Positions 1-7,278 of a DNA stretch of 18,116 nt are shown in pieces. Source of the DNA: Pyrinomonadaceae bacterium (GTDB lineage Bacteria > Acidobacteriota > Blastocatellia > Pyrinomonadales > Pyrinomonadaceae); the NCBI GenBank assembly GCA_018060305.1, contig JAGOWF010000014.1, positions 1 through 18,116 of the forward strand. The letters are read 5' to 3'. Within the stretch, counting starts at the first letter, position 1; the number at the start of each line of letters is the position of its first letter. The notes under the pieces were generated by a model that made no database searches, had not been told where the DNA came from, and saw nothing but the letters and a program-made list of their open reading frames with translations. A program made the translations under genes and the position numbers.

Positions 1-211
1 GCAGCATCAGGTCAACCGGAATTGCGGCCAGTTCGTCGCTATCGATCGGTGACTCCTGCTCCGGAGGCAGCAGGTCGATGAACGGCATCCGATACCGCTT
101 GGCCAATGCCTTGGCCTCGGTCACCTCCGGCGGCTCCTTATCCAGGAAGTCGTTAAGTTCGATCTTTGGCGACGACGTATATGTGCTGTCGCCATTTGTT
201 GCTGTACTCAT
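1..211 (-). CDS. GspE/PilB-type ATPase, N-terminal fragment (cut by window edge)
   Basis: Only the first 70 codons lie in the window; the gene continues past position 1. The visible protein has a short disordered lead, then a stretch reading ALAKRYRMPFIDLLPPEQ and, after an acidic spacer, DELAAIPVDLML. That layout matches the N-terminal MshEN/T2SSE-N domain of the hexameric ATPases that power type IV pilus extension or type II secretion (PilB/GspE family). The Walker motifs would lie outside the window, so the assignment rests on the N-domain and on the GspF/PilC-like gene in the same operon. The ATG at 211-209 is preceded by a strong Shine-Dalgarno (GAGGTGA). The gap from the small gene upstream is 19 bases, so cotranscription is likely. 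PilB and GspE cannot be told apart from this fragment. Confidence 0.72.
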   Translation of the reverse strand, partial: MSTATNGDSTYTSSPKIELNDFLDKEPPEVTEAKALAKRYRMPFIDLLPPEQESPIDSDELAAIPVDLML

Positions 212-230
212 TTCACCTCAAACATTCTCC

Positions 231-446
231 CTAAGCGGCAACGGGATGTTTTTCAAAAACACGTGCGAGTCGCGCCGCCCCTACAATATCCTTTCGCCTG
301 AGCGCACTACGGACATCATCCAGCCTATAAGCGTCCTCAACTGAGAGGTAGGGTGCCCACGAGGTGTCATCTGCCAATAGCTCGACGTCCACTTCGGCTA
401 CATAGTCGCCTTCGATGATATACTTCGTCTGATTTCGCTTAGTCAT
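231..446 (-). CDS. Small acidic protein, putative partner of the DUF4258 protein
   Basis: A 71-residue protein that I do not recognise as a named family. It opens with basic residues and YIIEGDYVAEVDVELL, a likely short beta hairpin. An acidic, helical half follows (SVEDAYRLDDVRSALRRKDIVGAARLARVF). There is no signal peptide, membrane segment or cysteine. Its ATG lies inside the end of the DUF4258 gene, giving an 8-base overlap (ATGACTAA), the arrangement of translationally coupled two-gene modules. The size, the overlap and the neighbour suggest an antitoxin or dedicated partner, but nothing in the sequence proves toxin-antitoxin function. It could also be a small accessory protein of the pilus operon. 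Codon use looks like that of its neighbours. Confidence 0.65.
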   Translation of the reverse strand: MTKRNQTKYIIEGDYVAEVDVELLADDTSWAPYLSVEDAYRLDDVRSALRRKDIVGAARLARVFEKHPVAA

Positions 447-768
447 ATTCTCTCCGCTTGCTAAACGACGGATCCCATCGGTCGGGATCAGGCCTATATG
501 CCGTGATCAATACTGCCGGCGATTCGTGACCTTTCGGAATTCCCCATACGACGTGAATAGGATTGTCCCGCTTGCCTTCCTGCAAAACGAGAACGCATCT
601 TCCTTTCGGGTAATTTGGATAATCCTCAACTAACTCCGCAGTCGAAACGCCGGCTATGACGTCCCGCACCAAAATGTCATCATCCGCAAGTTCATCATAG
701 CCGTGAGCCGAGACCTTGACCTCGCCACGCGATACAAGCTCCTTGACCTCCTCGAACGTAGTACTCAA
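439..768 (-). CDS. DUF4258 domain protein
   Basis: The core reads KVSAHGYDELADDDILVRDVIAG, then a central GRCVLVLQEG strand, then HVVWGIPKG and VLITAYRPDPDRW. This matches the DUF4258 family, compact proteins often found in toxin-antitoxin-like pairs and compared with RelE/BrnT-like folds. An N-terminal His in an SAH motif and a terminal Tyr-Arg-Pro-Asp-Pro motif are the typical conserved features. I chose the TTG at 768-766 because GGAG sits five bases upstream and this start falls just after the gspF stop. An earlier in-frame TTG at 795 would overlap gspF by 17 bases and has no good ribosome-binding site. The 3' end overlaps the small downstream gene by 8 bases. Biochemical function is unknown. 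Confidence 0.8.
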   Translation of the reverse strand: MSTTFEEVKELVSRGEVKVSAHGYDELADDDILVRDVIAGVSTAELVEDYPNYPKGRCVLVLQEGKRDNPIHVVWGIPKGHESPAVLITAYRPDPDRWDPSFSKRREYD

Positions 769-778
769 TGCGGCTCCG

Positions 779-2011
779 CTATTTCCGTCCCCCAACGGGC
801 CCCGCCGAGATCATCTGGATGATCGGCAGATAGATCGCGAGCAGGATCGTCACGACGATCCCGGCCATAAATAATAGTATCAGCGGTTCGAGCAGGGTTG
901 TGAATTGTTCGAGCCTGACCTCTGCCTCGGCATCGTAGAATGTCGCAACCTCGTCGAGCATTTCGCGCAAACTGCCCGATCCTTCGCCGATACCGATCAT
1001 GTCGAGCGCGAGTTCGGGCAGCCAGTTAGCCTGTTCGAGAGCTTCGGTGAAGCCGCGGCCCTCGCGGATCATCGACAGCACACCCTGACTGCGGCGGCGG
1101 AGTTCGAGGTTATTAATGGCCTGCGCAGATATTTCCCATGCCTCAGGCACGGTGATGCCGCCGGACAGCAACGTCGAGAGCGACCGCGACAACTGTGCCG
1201 TAGTCATATTCCGGATCAACTGCCCGCCGATCGGCACTCTCAGCAACACCTTGTGCAGCAACAGTTTGCCGCCCTGTGTGCGAAGCCACGCGAATATCGC
1301 CAGACCGACGATCAGCAGTAGCGGAGCCAGCCAGTAGATGTTATTGATGATCGCGTTCGAGAGCCAAAGCACGACCAGCGTGACGGTCGGCAGCGTCCGG
1401 TTGGCCGCAAGGCTCTTGAAAAGATCCGACATTCGCGGCACGATATAGAGCGTCAGAAACGCGACCATCATCGTCGATGCAAGCAGCAAAAATGCTGGAT
1501 ACGCCAATGCACCCCGCAGTTTGCGTGAAACGCCGACGCTGCGTTTCAGATATGTGACAAATCGAGCCAGAACGTCGTCCAGCGCGCCGCTTCGCTCGCC
1601 AGCAAGGATCGACGCCGTGTAGATCCGTGGAAACATACCCTGCGCTTCAAACGCCTCTGACAGCGGAATGCCGTTCTTGATCTTTTCCTCGACATCGACG
1701 AGGACCGAGCGAAGATTCGCCGAGGCCGATCGCGTCTTGAGCAAACCAATTGCCTGTAGGATCGGAATACCTGCACGCAGCAAGGCCGACAGTTGCTGAT
1801 TAAAAAGCAGAAAATCCGCCTGCTTGACGCGGCCCTTTCGGCCGGCAGACGACAGCACCGCCGAGAGGCCTTCGCTGGCGTTCGACACGGCAAACACCTT
1901 AAACCCCTCGCCCTCGAGCCGCGCGCGGGCGTCAGAGGCGGCGGCCGCCTCGACAATACGCGTTACGATCTCGCCCGACGGAGTGCCCAGCCGGCAGATG
2001 AATTCGGTCAT
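779..2011 (-). CDS. GspF/PilC-family inner-membrane platform protein
   Basis: A 410-residue polytopic protein of the type II secretion F family, close to the usual family length of about 400. It forms the inner-membrane platform that couples the GspE/PilB ATPase to pilus or pseudopilus assembly. Two T2SSF domains are visible. The first spans about residues 66-190 (FNQQLSALLRAGIPILQAI). The second spans about 268-396 (AQLSRSLSTLLSGGITVPEAW and later IGEGSGSLREML). Membrane segments are expected near 168-192, 222-243 and 374-398. The cytoplasmic N-terminal 60 residues resemble the usual PilC lead domain. It is the first gene of a minus-strand operon that ends in the GspE/PilB-like gene. An extended -10 promoter lies about 55 bases upstream of the ATG. 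Confidence 0.93.
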   Translation of the reverse strand: MTEFICRLGTPSGEIVTRIVEAAAASDARARLEGEGFKVFAVSNASEGLSAVLSSAGRKGRVKQADFLLFNQQLSALLRAGIPILQAIGLLKTRSASANLRSVLVDVEEKIKNGIPLSEAFEAQGMFPRIYTASILAGERSGALDDVLARFVTYLKRSVGVSRKLRGALAYPAFLLLASTMMVAFLTLYIVPRMSDLFKSLAANRTLPTVTLVVLWLSNAIINNIYWLAPLLLIVGLAIFAWLRTQGGKLLLHKVLLRVPIGGQLIRNMTTAQLSRSLSTLLSGGITVPEAWEISAQAINNLELRRRSQGVLSMIREGRGFTEALEQANWLPELALDMIGIGEGSGSLREMLDEVATFYDAEAEVRLEQFTTLLEPLILLFMAGIVVTILLAIYLPIIQMISAGPVGGRK

Positions 2012-2063
2012 ATCTCTTATCGAACCAAGTTGTGCCCTGAGGCCTACTGATCGATCTGCACGA

Positions 2064-2069
2064 ATTATA
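2064..2069 (-). promoter_or_regulatory. Extended -10 promoter for the gspF/pilC operon
   Basis: On the minus strand the sequence reads TGATATAAT, a perfect TGn plus TATAAT extended -10 element, 52 bases upstream of the gspF-like ATG. The nearest TTGAAC (2088-2083) is only 13 bases away, too close for a normal -35. An extended -10 needs no strong -35. It predicts a leader of about 45 bases. Confidence 0.5.
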
Positions 2070-2161
2070 TCACGCCCAACTTGTTCAATTGTTTCAGCGA
2101 CGGTCGTATTTTATCCAAACCAGAACAACCGAAAACAGGGCGTCCGCATCAAAGAAACATC

Positions 2162-2191
2162 TTGCTAAAGGTCATCCCTGTTCCATAGAAT
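2162..2191 (+). promoter_or_regulatory. Candidate sigma-70 promoter of the VWA gene pair
   Basis: TTGCTA at 2162-2167 and TAGAAT at 2186-2191 are separated by 18 bases, with four and five of six consensus matches. Transcription would begin near 2198, about 17 bases before the first VWA gene. An inverted repeat (2168-2203) covers the spacer, the -10 and the predicted start point, so the site could be regulated. This rests on motif matching alone. Confidence 0.35.
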
Positions 2192-2203
2192 ATGGCTGAC
2201 CTT
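2168..2203. repeat. Inverted repeat overlapping the VWA promoter (operator-like)
   Basis: Outer arms AAGGTCA (2168-2174) and TGACCTT (2197-2203) are perfect complements. Between them CCATA (2183-2187) and TATGG (2191-2195) form an inner five-base pair around GAA. The element lies just upstream of the first VWA gene and overlaps its candidate -10. It could be a repressor site or a 5' leader hairpin. Confidence 0.4.
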
Positions 2204-2214
2204 AAAGATCATTG

Positions 2215-3204
2215 ATGGGCGATTTCTTAGTACTTTCTCGCCGGTTTTCGGCATCGGTTTGCCGATTCGTGGCGGTGTGCGCCGTTTTCCTGTGCTGCAC
2301 GTCGGGATTGGTCGCACAGGCGCCATCCGAGACGCCGCCTGACGAGCCGGACGCTCCGGTCAGGATCAAGACCGACCTCGTAACGCTTACGCTGACGGTC
2401 ACGGATCAGTATAATCGTTACGTTTCGGGCCTCGCGAAAAAGAATTTTACGGTAACGGACGACGGGCTCCAGCAGGACATTACCTTTTTTAGCGACAGTG
2501 ATGCGCCTGTGTCGCTCGGGATCCTTTTTGATGTGTCGGGATCGATGAGCGGCGAAAAGATCGGCAAGGCCCGCAACGCACTCGAAAGGTTTATCAACAC
2601 GAGTCATCCATCCGACGAGTATTTTCTGATCGCATTCAACAGCCGGGCACAATTGCTGATGGATCGAACGCGCGACGGTGAGGCCGTTCTCAGGAAGCTG
2701 ACACTCGTCCAGCCGCGCGACGACACTGCCCTGTATGATGCCGTTTATCTCGGTGTCGAACGCGTGACGCGAGGCAGCCATCAAAAGCGGGCAATGCTGA
2801 TCATCAGCGACGGCCAGGACAATGCTTCACGATACAATTTTGGCGAGGTTCGCCGCTTATTGAGGGAATCGGACGTTGTGACATACGCAGTCGGCATCAT
2901 GGACAGCGGTGATGCCAGTTCATCGCTGGGTATGCAGGGCCAGGCATTTTTGGACGAGATCACCTCGGTAACGGGCGGCAAATCGTTCTATCCGCAGTCG
3001 GACGTCGAGATGGACGAGATATTCGAGAGGATCGCACTCGAGCTTCGGCATCAGTACTCGATCGGCTACATACCAAAAGACTTCCAACCAAACGGAAAAT
3101 GGCGTAAAGTTAAAGTTAAGGTCAAACCTCCACGAGGTTTACCGCGTCTAACCGTCCGCAGTCGCGAGGGCTACTATGCGACGCCAATATCCAAATATCG
3201 CTAG
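2215..3204 (+). CDS. Secreted VWA-domain protein (acidobacterial VWFA-related family)
   Basis: A 329-residue protein. A cleavable signal peptide is likely (basic start, hydrophobic core around residues 17-32, cut near VAQA). A short proline/aspartate linker follows. Next is a beta-rich N-domain (TDLVTLTLTVTDQYNRYVSGL) and a von Willebrand factor A domain. All metal-ion-dependent adhesion site residues are present: DVSGS (Asp106, Ser108, Ser110), Thr171 in DDTAL and Asp199 in SDGQD. The C-terminus carries the QYSIGYIP plus basic strand typical of the VWFA-related family expanded in Acidobacteriota. The role is probably metal-dependent protein binding outside the cytoplasm; the ligand is unknown. 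I chose the ATG at 2215 over the adjacent TTG at 2212. Upstream AAAGA is only a weak ribosome-binding site. It ends 10 bases before its paralogue begins, so the two are likely cotranscribed. Confidence 0.9.
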   Translation: MGDFLVLSRRFSASVCRFVAVCAVFLCCTSGLVAQAPSETPPDEPDAPVRIKTDLVTLTLTVTDQYNRYVSGLAKKNFTVTDDGLQQDITFFSDSDAPVSLGILFDVSGSMSGEKIGKARNALERFINTSHPSDEYFLIAFNSRAQLLMDRTRDGEAVLRKLTLVQPRDDTALYDAVYLGVERVTRGSHQKRAMLIISDGQDNASRYNFGEVRRLLRESDVVTYAVGIMDSGDASSSLGMQGQAFLDEITSVTGGKSFYPQSDVEMDEIFERIALELRHQYSIGYIPKDFQPNGKWRKVKVKVKPPRGLPRLTVRSREGYYATPISKYR

Positions 3205-3214
3205 GTTTGCCACG

Positions 3215-4306
3215 ATGAAAAAAAGCATATTGCCGTTGATGGGCACGATGTTGCTCGCATGCTTGTTCCTAACCGATTCACCGATGTTATCCGCCGAGGG
3301 CATGCCGAGCCCGACACCTACGCCTACGCCGGCCCCGACGGTCAAACCGACTCCTCGGATCGACGATCCCGACGAGATCATCAAGATCGACACCGAGCTC
3401 GTCAATCTGAATGTCCGCGTCGTGGATCGTAATAGCCGACCCGTGAACAACTTGCAGGAAGCGGACTTCCGCATTTACGAGGATGGCAAGCTGCAGCAGA
3501 TCGACTTTTTTTCGAAGTCTGAGGTCCCGACCGACTACGGCATCGTCGTTGACAATTCCGGATCGCTCCGCTCGCAGCTTGAAAAAGTGATCGAGGCCGG
3601 CAAGGTTCTCGTCAATATGAACCGCCAGGATGACCAGACCCTGATCATCCGCTTTGTTGACAGCAAGAAGATCGAGATCCTGCAGGAATTCACATCGAAC
3701 AAGACAGATCTCAACGATGCTCTCGAAAATATGTATATCGAGGGCGGCCAGACAGCGATCACGGATGCCGTCTATCTCGCGGTCGAGAGCATCGATCAGC
3801 ACCAGGTATCGACCCGAAACGAGGATCGCAAGCGCCGCGCCCTTATTCTCGTCACCGACGGCGAGGACCGGAGCAGCTTTTATAATGAGAAGCAGTTGTT
3901 CGACCTGCTACGCGAATCAGAGGTGCAGATCTATGTCGTCGGCTTTGTTGATGAACTGAGCAAGGATGGCGGCTTTATCAGTAAGAGCCCTCAGGCAAAG
4001 GCCCGTGCGTTTCTGGAAAGGATGGCGACCGAAAGCGGCGGCAAGGCCTACTTCCCGTCGAGTCCCACCGAACTCCCGAATCTCGCCCGCGAGATATCGA
4101 ACGAGCTTCGGACTCAATACTCGATCGGCTACATCCCGTCAAACGACCGCCGCGACGGCACATACCGCGCCATCAAGGTCCAGGTCGATGACGGTCCTAA
4201 CGCCCAAAAGCGCATAGCCATCACCCGCGCAGGACGAACCGCCGACGCCGACGGCTCAGCCTCGCCGGCGCCCAAACCATCACCAACACCCTCGAAGAAT
4301 CCATAA
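3215..4306 (+). CDS. Second VWA-domain protein, paralogue of its upstream neighbour
   Basis: I take the ATG at 3215 (MKKSILPLMGTMLLAC...), 363 residues, because it starts a proper signal peptide. An in-frame ATG at 3176 would put a non-signal stretch in front and overlap the previous gene. A Pro/Thr-rich linker (about residues 31-48) precedes the same TELVNLNVRVVDRNSRPVNNL domain and a VWA domain. The MIDAS residues are intact: DNSGS (Asp113, Ser115, Ser117), Thr180 in GQTAI and Asp215 in TDGED. It ends with QYSIGYIP, a basic strand and a Ser/Pro/Lys-rich tail. An LLAC motif at the signal peptide might be a lipobox, but the hydrophobic run continues past it. Cleavage after LSA is at least as plausible. 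It is the last gene before an intrinsic terminator. Confidence 0.9.
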   Translation: MKKSILPLMGTMLLACLFLTDSPMLSAEGMPSPTPTPTPAPTVKPTPRIDDPDEIIKIDTELVNLNVRVVDRNSRPVNNLQEADFRIYEDGKLQQIDFFSKSEVPTDYGIVVDNSGSLRSQLEKVIEAGKVLVNMNRQDDQTLIIRFVDSKKIEILQEFTSNKTDLNDALENMYIEGGQTAITDAVYLAVESIDQHQVSTRNEDRKRRALILVTDGEDRSSFYNEKQLFDLLRESEVQIYVVGFVDELSKDGGFISKSPQAKARAFLERMATESGGKAYFPSSPTELPNLAREISNELRTQYSIGYIPSNDRRDGTYRAIKVQVDDGPNAQKRIAITRAGRTADADGSASPAPKPSPTPSKNP

Positions 4307-4327
4307 GCGGCACTCAAGAGAGGTAAG

Positions 4328-4355
4328 TGCCCCGACGGGAGCGGGGCATTTTTTT
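4328..4355 (+). terminator. Intrinsic terminator of the VWA gene pair
   Basis: A perfect seven-base GC-rich stem, TGCCCCG (4328-4334) and CGGGGCA (4342-4348), with a seven-base loop, is followed by an unbroken run of seven T (4349-4355). It lies 21 bases after the second VWA stop codon and is the clearest rho-independent terminator in the window. Confidence 0.93.
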
Positions 4356-4411
4356 CGTCGTTTTTTGAAGACTCGTGCTACTATGCCGGTATATTAGGTA
4401 ATTCAACCTTT

Positions 4412-4481
4412 CCTGCGCCGCTATGCGCAGGGTTCCGGCGTTAGCCGCGAAGGTCATCTCACGCTCGAACCGCTAACGCCG
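4412..4481 (+). repeat. Two consecutive hairpins in the leader of the VCBS-repeat gene
   Basis: The first hairpin has CCTGCGC (4412-4418) and GCGCAGG (4425-4431) around a six-base loop. The second has CGGCGTTAGC (4436-4445) and GCTAACGCCG (4472-4481), a perfect ten-base stem with a 26-base loop. Neither is followed by a T run, so they are not typical terminators. They end about 20 bases before the GGGAGG ribosome-binding site. A TATATT at 4390-4395 just upstream is a possible -10, which would place both hairpins in the transcript. They could be a leader structure, a protein site or a dispersed intergenic repeat. Confidence 0.5.
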
Positions 4482-4515
4482 CACATGAGGCCGTTCGTGT
4501 CGGGAGGTTTGGGGT

Positions 4516-7257
4516 ATGAGAGCATGTGATTTTGTAATTTCGCTGGCGGCATCGATGCTGCTTTTCATCGGTTCGGCCGTAAAGGCCGACGCACAGAGGA
4601 CTTTTGTAGTTCCACATTTCATCGAAAAGGTCGGGTTGGTCAACACGACTCAATTCACCTTTGACACCACATTCTTCGTCACCTATCTGGGCGGGATCGG
4701 CAACGACGACCTTGCGCCCGGTGCCTCTATCGACCTGTATATCTTTGACGACCTAACGGGCCAGCCGCTTAAATCGCTGACCAACATAGATGTCTGCAAT
4801 CCGTGCAGCTTCACTGTCAACACAGCTAACCGTAAAGCAATCGGCAACGTCGAGGGGATAGCCAACTCCGTCGGCGGCCTGCCGCGCGTCAATGTAACGG
4901 GCTCTATGCTGTTCATAGCGGCCGGTGATGTTGAAGAAATGGCGATCGTGGCTCACGTGATCAATGCTCACACGAGCCCGCAGGATCTATCATCCTTCCC
5001 ACTTCTCATTAGTCAGCCTAAGGATGGAGTGGCTGATTTCCAAGCCAATTCGTCAGTCTTCCGCGAAGACTCGATGCTTCCAAGCCAGCCGTTTTCCTTC
5101 TCGACCGATTTGAATGCGTTTTATGCGGGCGAAGCGGGAGCGACCGTCAATCTGCGGCTTTACGATGATCTAACGGGATTGCCGCTGCTTTCGATGACCA
5201 ATCAGCCTGTTTGCAACCCGTGCTCGGTTAATCTCACCAACATTAATAGAAAACATTTGTTCTCATTCGATGCGCTTATACGAGCGGCGGGCGGTTTCCC
5301 GCGCCCGGATGTCCGGGGTTTTGCCACACTCGAGGTCACCGGCGACACAAAGAATGTCTCTGTTCAGGATATTGGCACCAACACCCATACAGGCCCAAAC
5401 GATGTTGAGCTGCATGCGTTAGATCCACAGGGTGGACCCGATCATTTTTATGATCGGTTAACGGGAAACACTTTTGTGATACCTCATATACTTGAAAAAC
5501 AAGGCACAATCACCAACATACCGTTTACCTTCGACACGAGCCTGCTTATGACCTATATGGGTGGCTTGCCCGGCTTTCCAACGGGATCAGGGGCGGATAT
5601 CGATCTGTTCTTATTTGACGAAACGACCGGACAGGTAATGACGAATCAGGGCCTCGTCGTCTGCGGGCCTTGCAACTACACCCTTACGCAATCGGCACGG
5701 AAGCAATCCATCCTTGTCGACGATCTGATCACCCGAGATGGCACGGTCCCGTTTGACACCGGAGTAAAGCTCGGCTTTGGAGTTATCGTAGTTGGTGGCC
5801 AGGATCCTGACGGCATTAATATTCAGGGTTTTGTGACAAACACCCATGCGGGTGCTTTCGATCTGTCAGTCTTTGGCTTTGAGCCACAGCCGATCCTGGG
5901 AGCGTCGGGGGCATTCTTCCAAAAGCCGGTCGACGAGTCTGCAGAGAGGCCGAACGGCAGGAGTGAGGGCGGTCGTCGAATATTGGCCGCCGAATACGAT
6001 TACCCGCACTTCCGCGACCGGACGGGCAAGGCGAGCAATACGACCTTTACATTCGACAGCGAGTTTCACGCCGTTTACAACGGCACCGGCACGGCCACGC
6101 TTGAGTTGTATCTATACGATCAGATGACGAGTCAGCCGCTGATGTCGCTTACGAATCAGCCCGTCTGCAACCCGTGTAATCTGCCCCTCAATACAACGAC
6201 CAAAAAGCGCCGAATCATCGTGGACGATCTGATCACGGCCGCCGGCGGATTCCCTCGATTGGATGTCGCCGGATTCGCAAGGATTAGGGTCACGGGTGAC
6301 GCCGGGCGCGTCGCGATCCTCGCCATGCTCATAAACGCGCATTCCGGCCCAAACGATCTTTCAACATCGGAGCTTCGAACGCGTACGAACCTGAGGCGCG
6401 CGACCGATTTCGACTTCACCGGTGACGGCCGTGCAGATATCGGCGTCTTTCGCCCGAACGATCCCGCGGGCTCGATGTTCTATTTGCTGCAAACCGGCAG
6501 CAACCTGTTTAACGCCTTTCGCTGGGGACTGCCCACGGATCGACCAGTAACGGAGGATTATGACGGCGACGGCAAGACGGACATCGCCGTATGGCGCCCA
6601 ACGCTTACGGCGGCAGATAATCTCTATATTTTCCAAAGCCTCACCTTGACTGTCAGAGCCGAACATTTTGGTGTAACAGGCGATAACCCCCTGCTTACGG
6701 CCGACTTTGACGGTGACGGCAAGGCCGATCCGGCGGTTTACCGCGAAGGAGCGACCCCGGGCGCGCAAAGTAACTTTTATTATCGACCCTCGACCAGCCC
6801 GGGCATTGATTTTAGGGCAATGCCGTGGGGGATAAACGGTGATCGGCCGCTCAGGGGCGATTATGACGGTGATGGAAAGGCCGATTTCACGGTCTTCCGG
6901 CCGTCAAACGGGGTCTGGTACATCCTGCAAAGTGCGACAAGTTCGCTCCGCGCCGAGAGTTGGGGTTTGCCGACGGATAAGTTTGTCCCCGCGGATTACG
7001 ACGGCGACGGCCGTACTGACCTCGCGGTCTTTCGCGGCGGCATCTGGTACATAAAACGGAGCCGAGAAGACCTCTATGAAGCGCTGTTTTGGGGCTTAGT
7101 GAATGATCTGCCCGTTCCGGGTGATTTTGACGGCGACGGGCAGGTTGATGTGGCCGTATTCCGAGAGGGCATCTGGTACATACTTCAATCGAACGGCCAA
7201 ACACGGATCGCAGCCTTTGGCGTAGGTGGCGACTTGCCTCTGCCGTTGTTTCAATGA
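4516..7257 (+). CDS. Large secreted repeat protein with CxPC modules and VCBS/FG-GAP calcium repeats
   Basis: A 913-residue exported protein with a strong ribosome-binding site (GGGAGG, eight bases before the ATG) and a signal peptide ending near ADA-QR (residue 26). Residues about 27-620 hold four related beta-rich modules. Modules 1, 3 and 4 open with a Pro-His strand (VVPHFIEK, VIPHILEK, YDYPHF) and TFTFD. All have a DLYIFDDLTGQPL-like strand and a two-cysteine motif: CNPC at 94, 233 and 551, CGPC at 383. Most then end in an AHSGPNDLS-like strand. From residue 631 come six DxDGDGxxD calcium-binding repeats (631 or 633, 681, 730, 782, 827, 870) with FRP and WYILQS motifs. These are FG-GAP/VCBS-type and likely fold as a beta-propeller. 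A role in adhesion or extracellular carbohydrate/protein binding is likely. No catalytic motif, sorting signal or C-terminal anchor is visible. The four-module N-terminal family has no name I recognise. Confidence 0.88.
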   Translation: MRACDFVISLAASMLLFIGSAVKADAQRTFVVPHFIEKVGLVNTTQFTFDTTFFVTYLGGIGNDDLAPGASIDLYIFDDLTGQPLKSLTNIDVCNPCSFTVNTANRKAIGNVEGIANSVGGLPRVNVTGSMLFIAAGDVEEMAIVAHVINAHTSPQDLSSFPLLISQPKDGVADFQANSSVFREDSMLPSQPFSFSTDLNAFYAGEAGATVNLRLYDDLTGLPLLSMTNQPVCNPCSVNLTNINRKHLFSFDALIRAAGGFPRPDVRGFATLEVTGDTKNVSVQDIGTNTHTGPNDVELHALDPQGGPDHFYDRLTGNTFVIPHILEKQGTITNIPFTFDTSLLMTYMGGLPGFPTGSGADIDLFLFDETTGQVMTNQGLVVCGPCNYTLTQSARKQSILVDDLITRDGTVPFDTGVKLGFGVIVVGGQDPDGINIQGFVTNTHAGAFDLSVFGFEPQPILGASGAFFQKPVDESAERPNGRSEGGRRILAAEYDYPHFRDRTGKASNTTFTFDSEFHAVYNGTGTATLELYLYDQMTSQPLMSLTNQPVCNPCNLPLNTTTKKRRIIVDDLITAAGGFPRLDVAGFARIRVTGDAGRVAILAMLINAHSGPNDLSTSELRTRTNLRRATDFDFTGDGRADIGVFRPNDPAGSMFYLLQTGSNLFNAFRWGLPTDRPVTEDYDGDGKTDIAVWRPTLTAADNLYIFQSLTLTVRAEHFGVTGDNPLLTADFDGDGKADPAVYREGATPGAQSNFYYRPSTSPGIDFRAMPWGINGDRPLRGDYDGDGKADFTVFRPSNGVWYILQSATSSLRAESWGLPTDKFVPADYDGDGRTDLAVFRGGIWYIKRSREDLYEALFWGLVNDLPVPGDFDGDGQVDVAVFREGIWYILQSNGQTRIAAFGVGGDLPLPLFQ

Positions 7258-7278
7258 CCCACGATCATATCCATCTGC

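Noticed and set aside
2064..2088. TTGAAC as the -35 partner of the minus-strand TATAAT
   Set aside because: The spacer is only 13 bases; the extended -10 motif is a better explanation.
3176..3214. Upstream in-frame ATG for the second VWA gene
   Set aside because: It overlaps the previous gene and puts 13 residues before a normal signal peptide; the ATG at 3215 gives a proper N-region with two lysines.
3300..3350. Direct repeat of CCGACACCTACG-type units
   Set aside because: It is the coding sequence of the Pro/Thr linker in the second VWA protein, not an independent repeat element.
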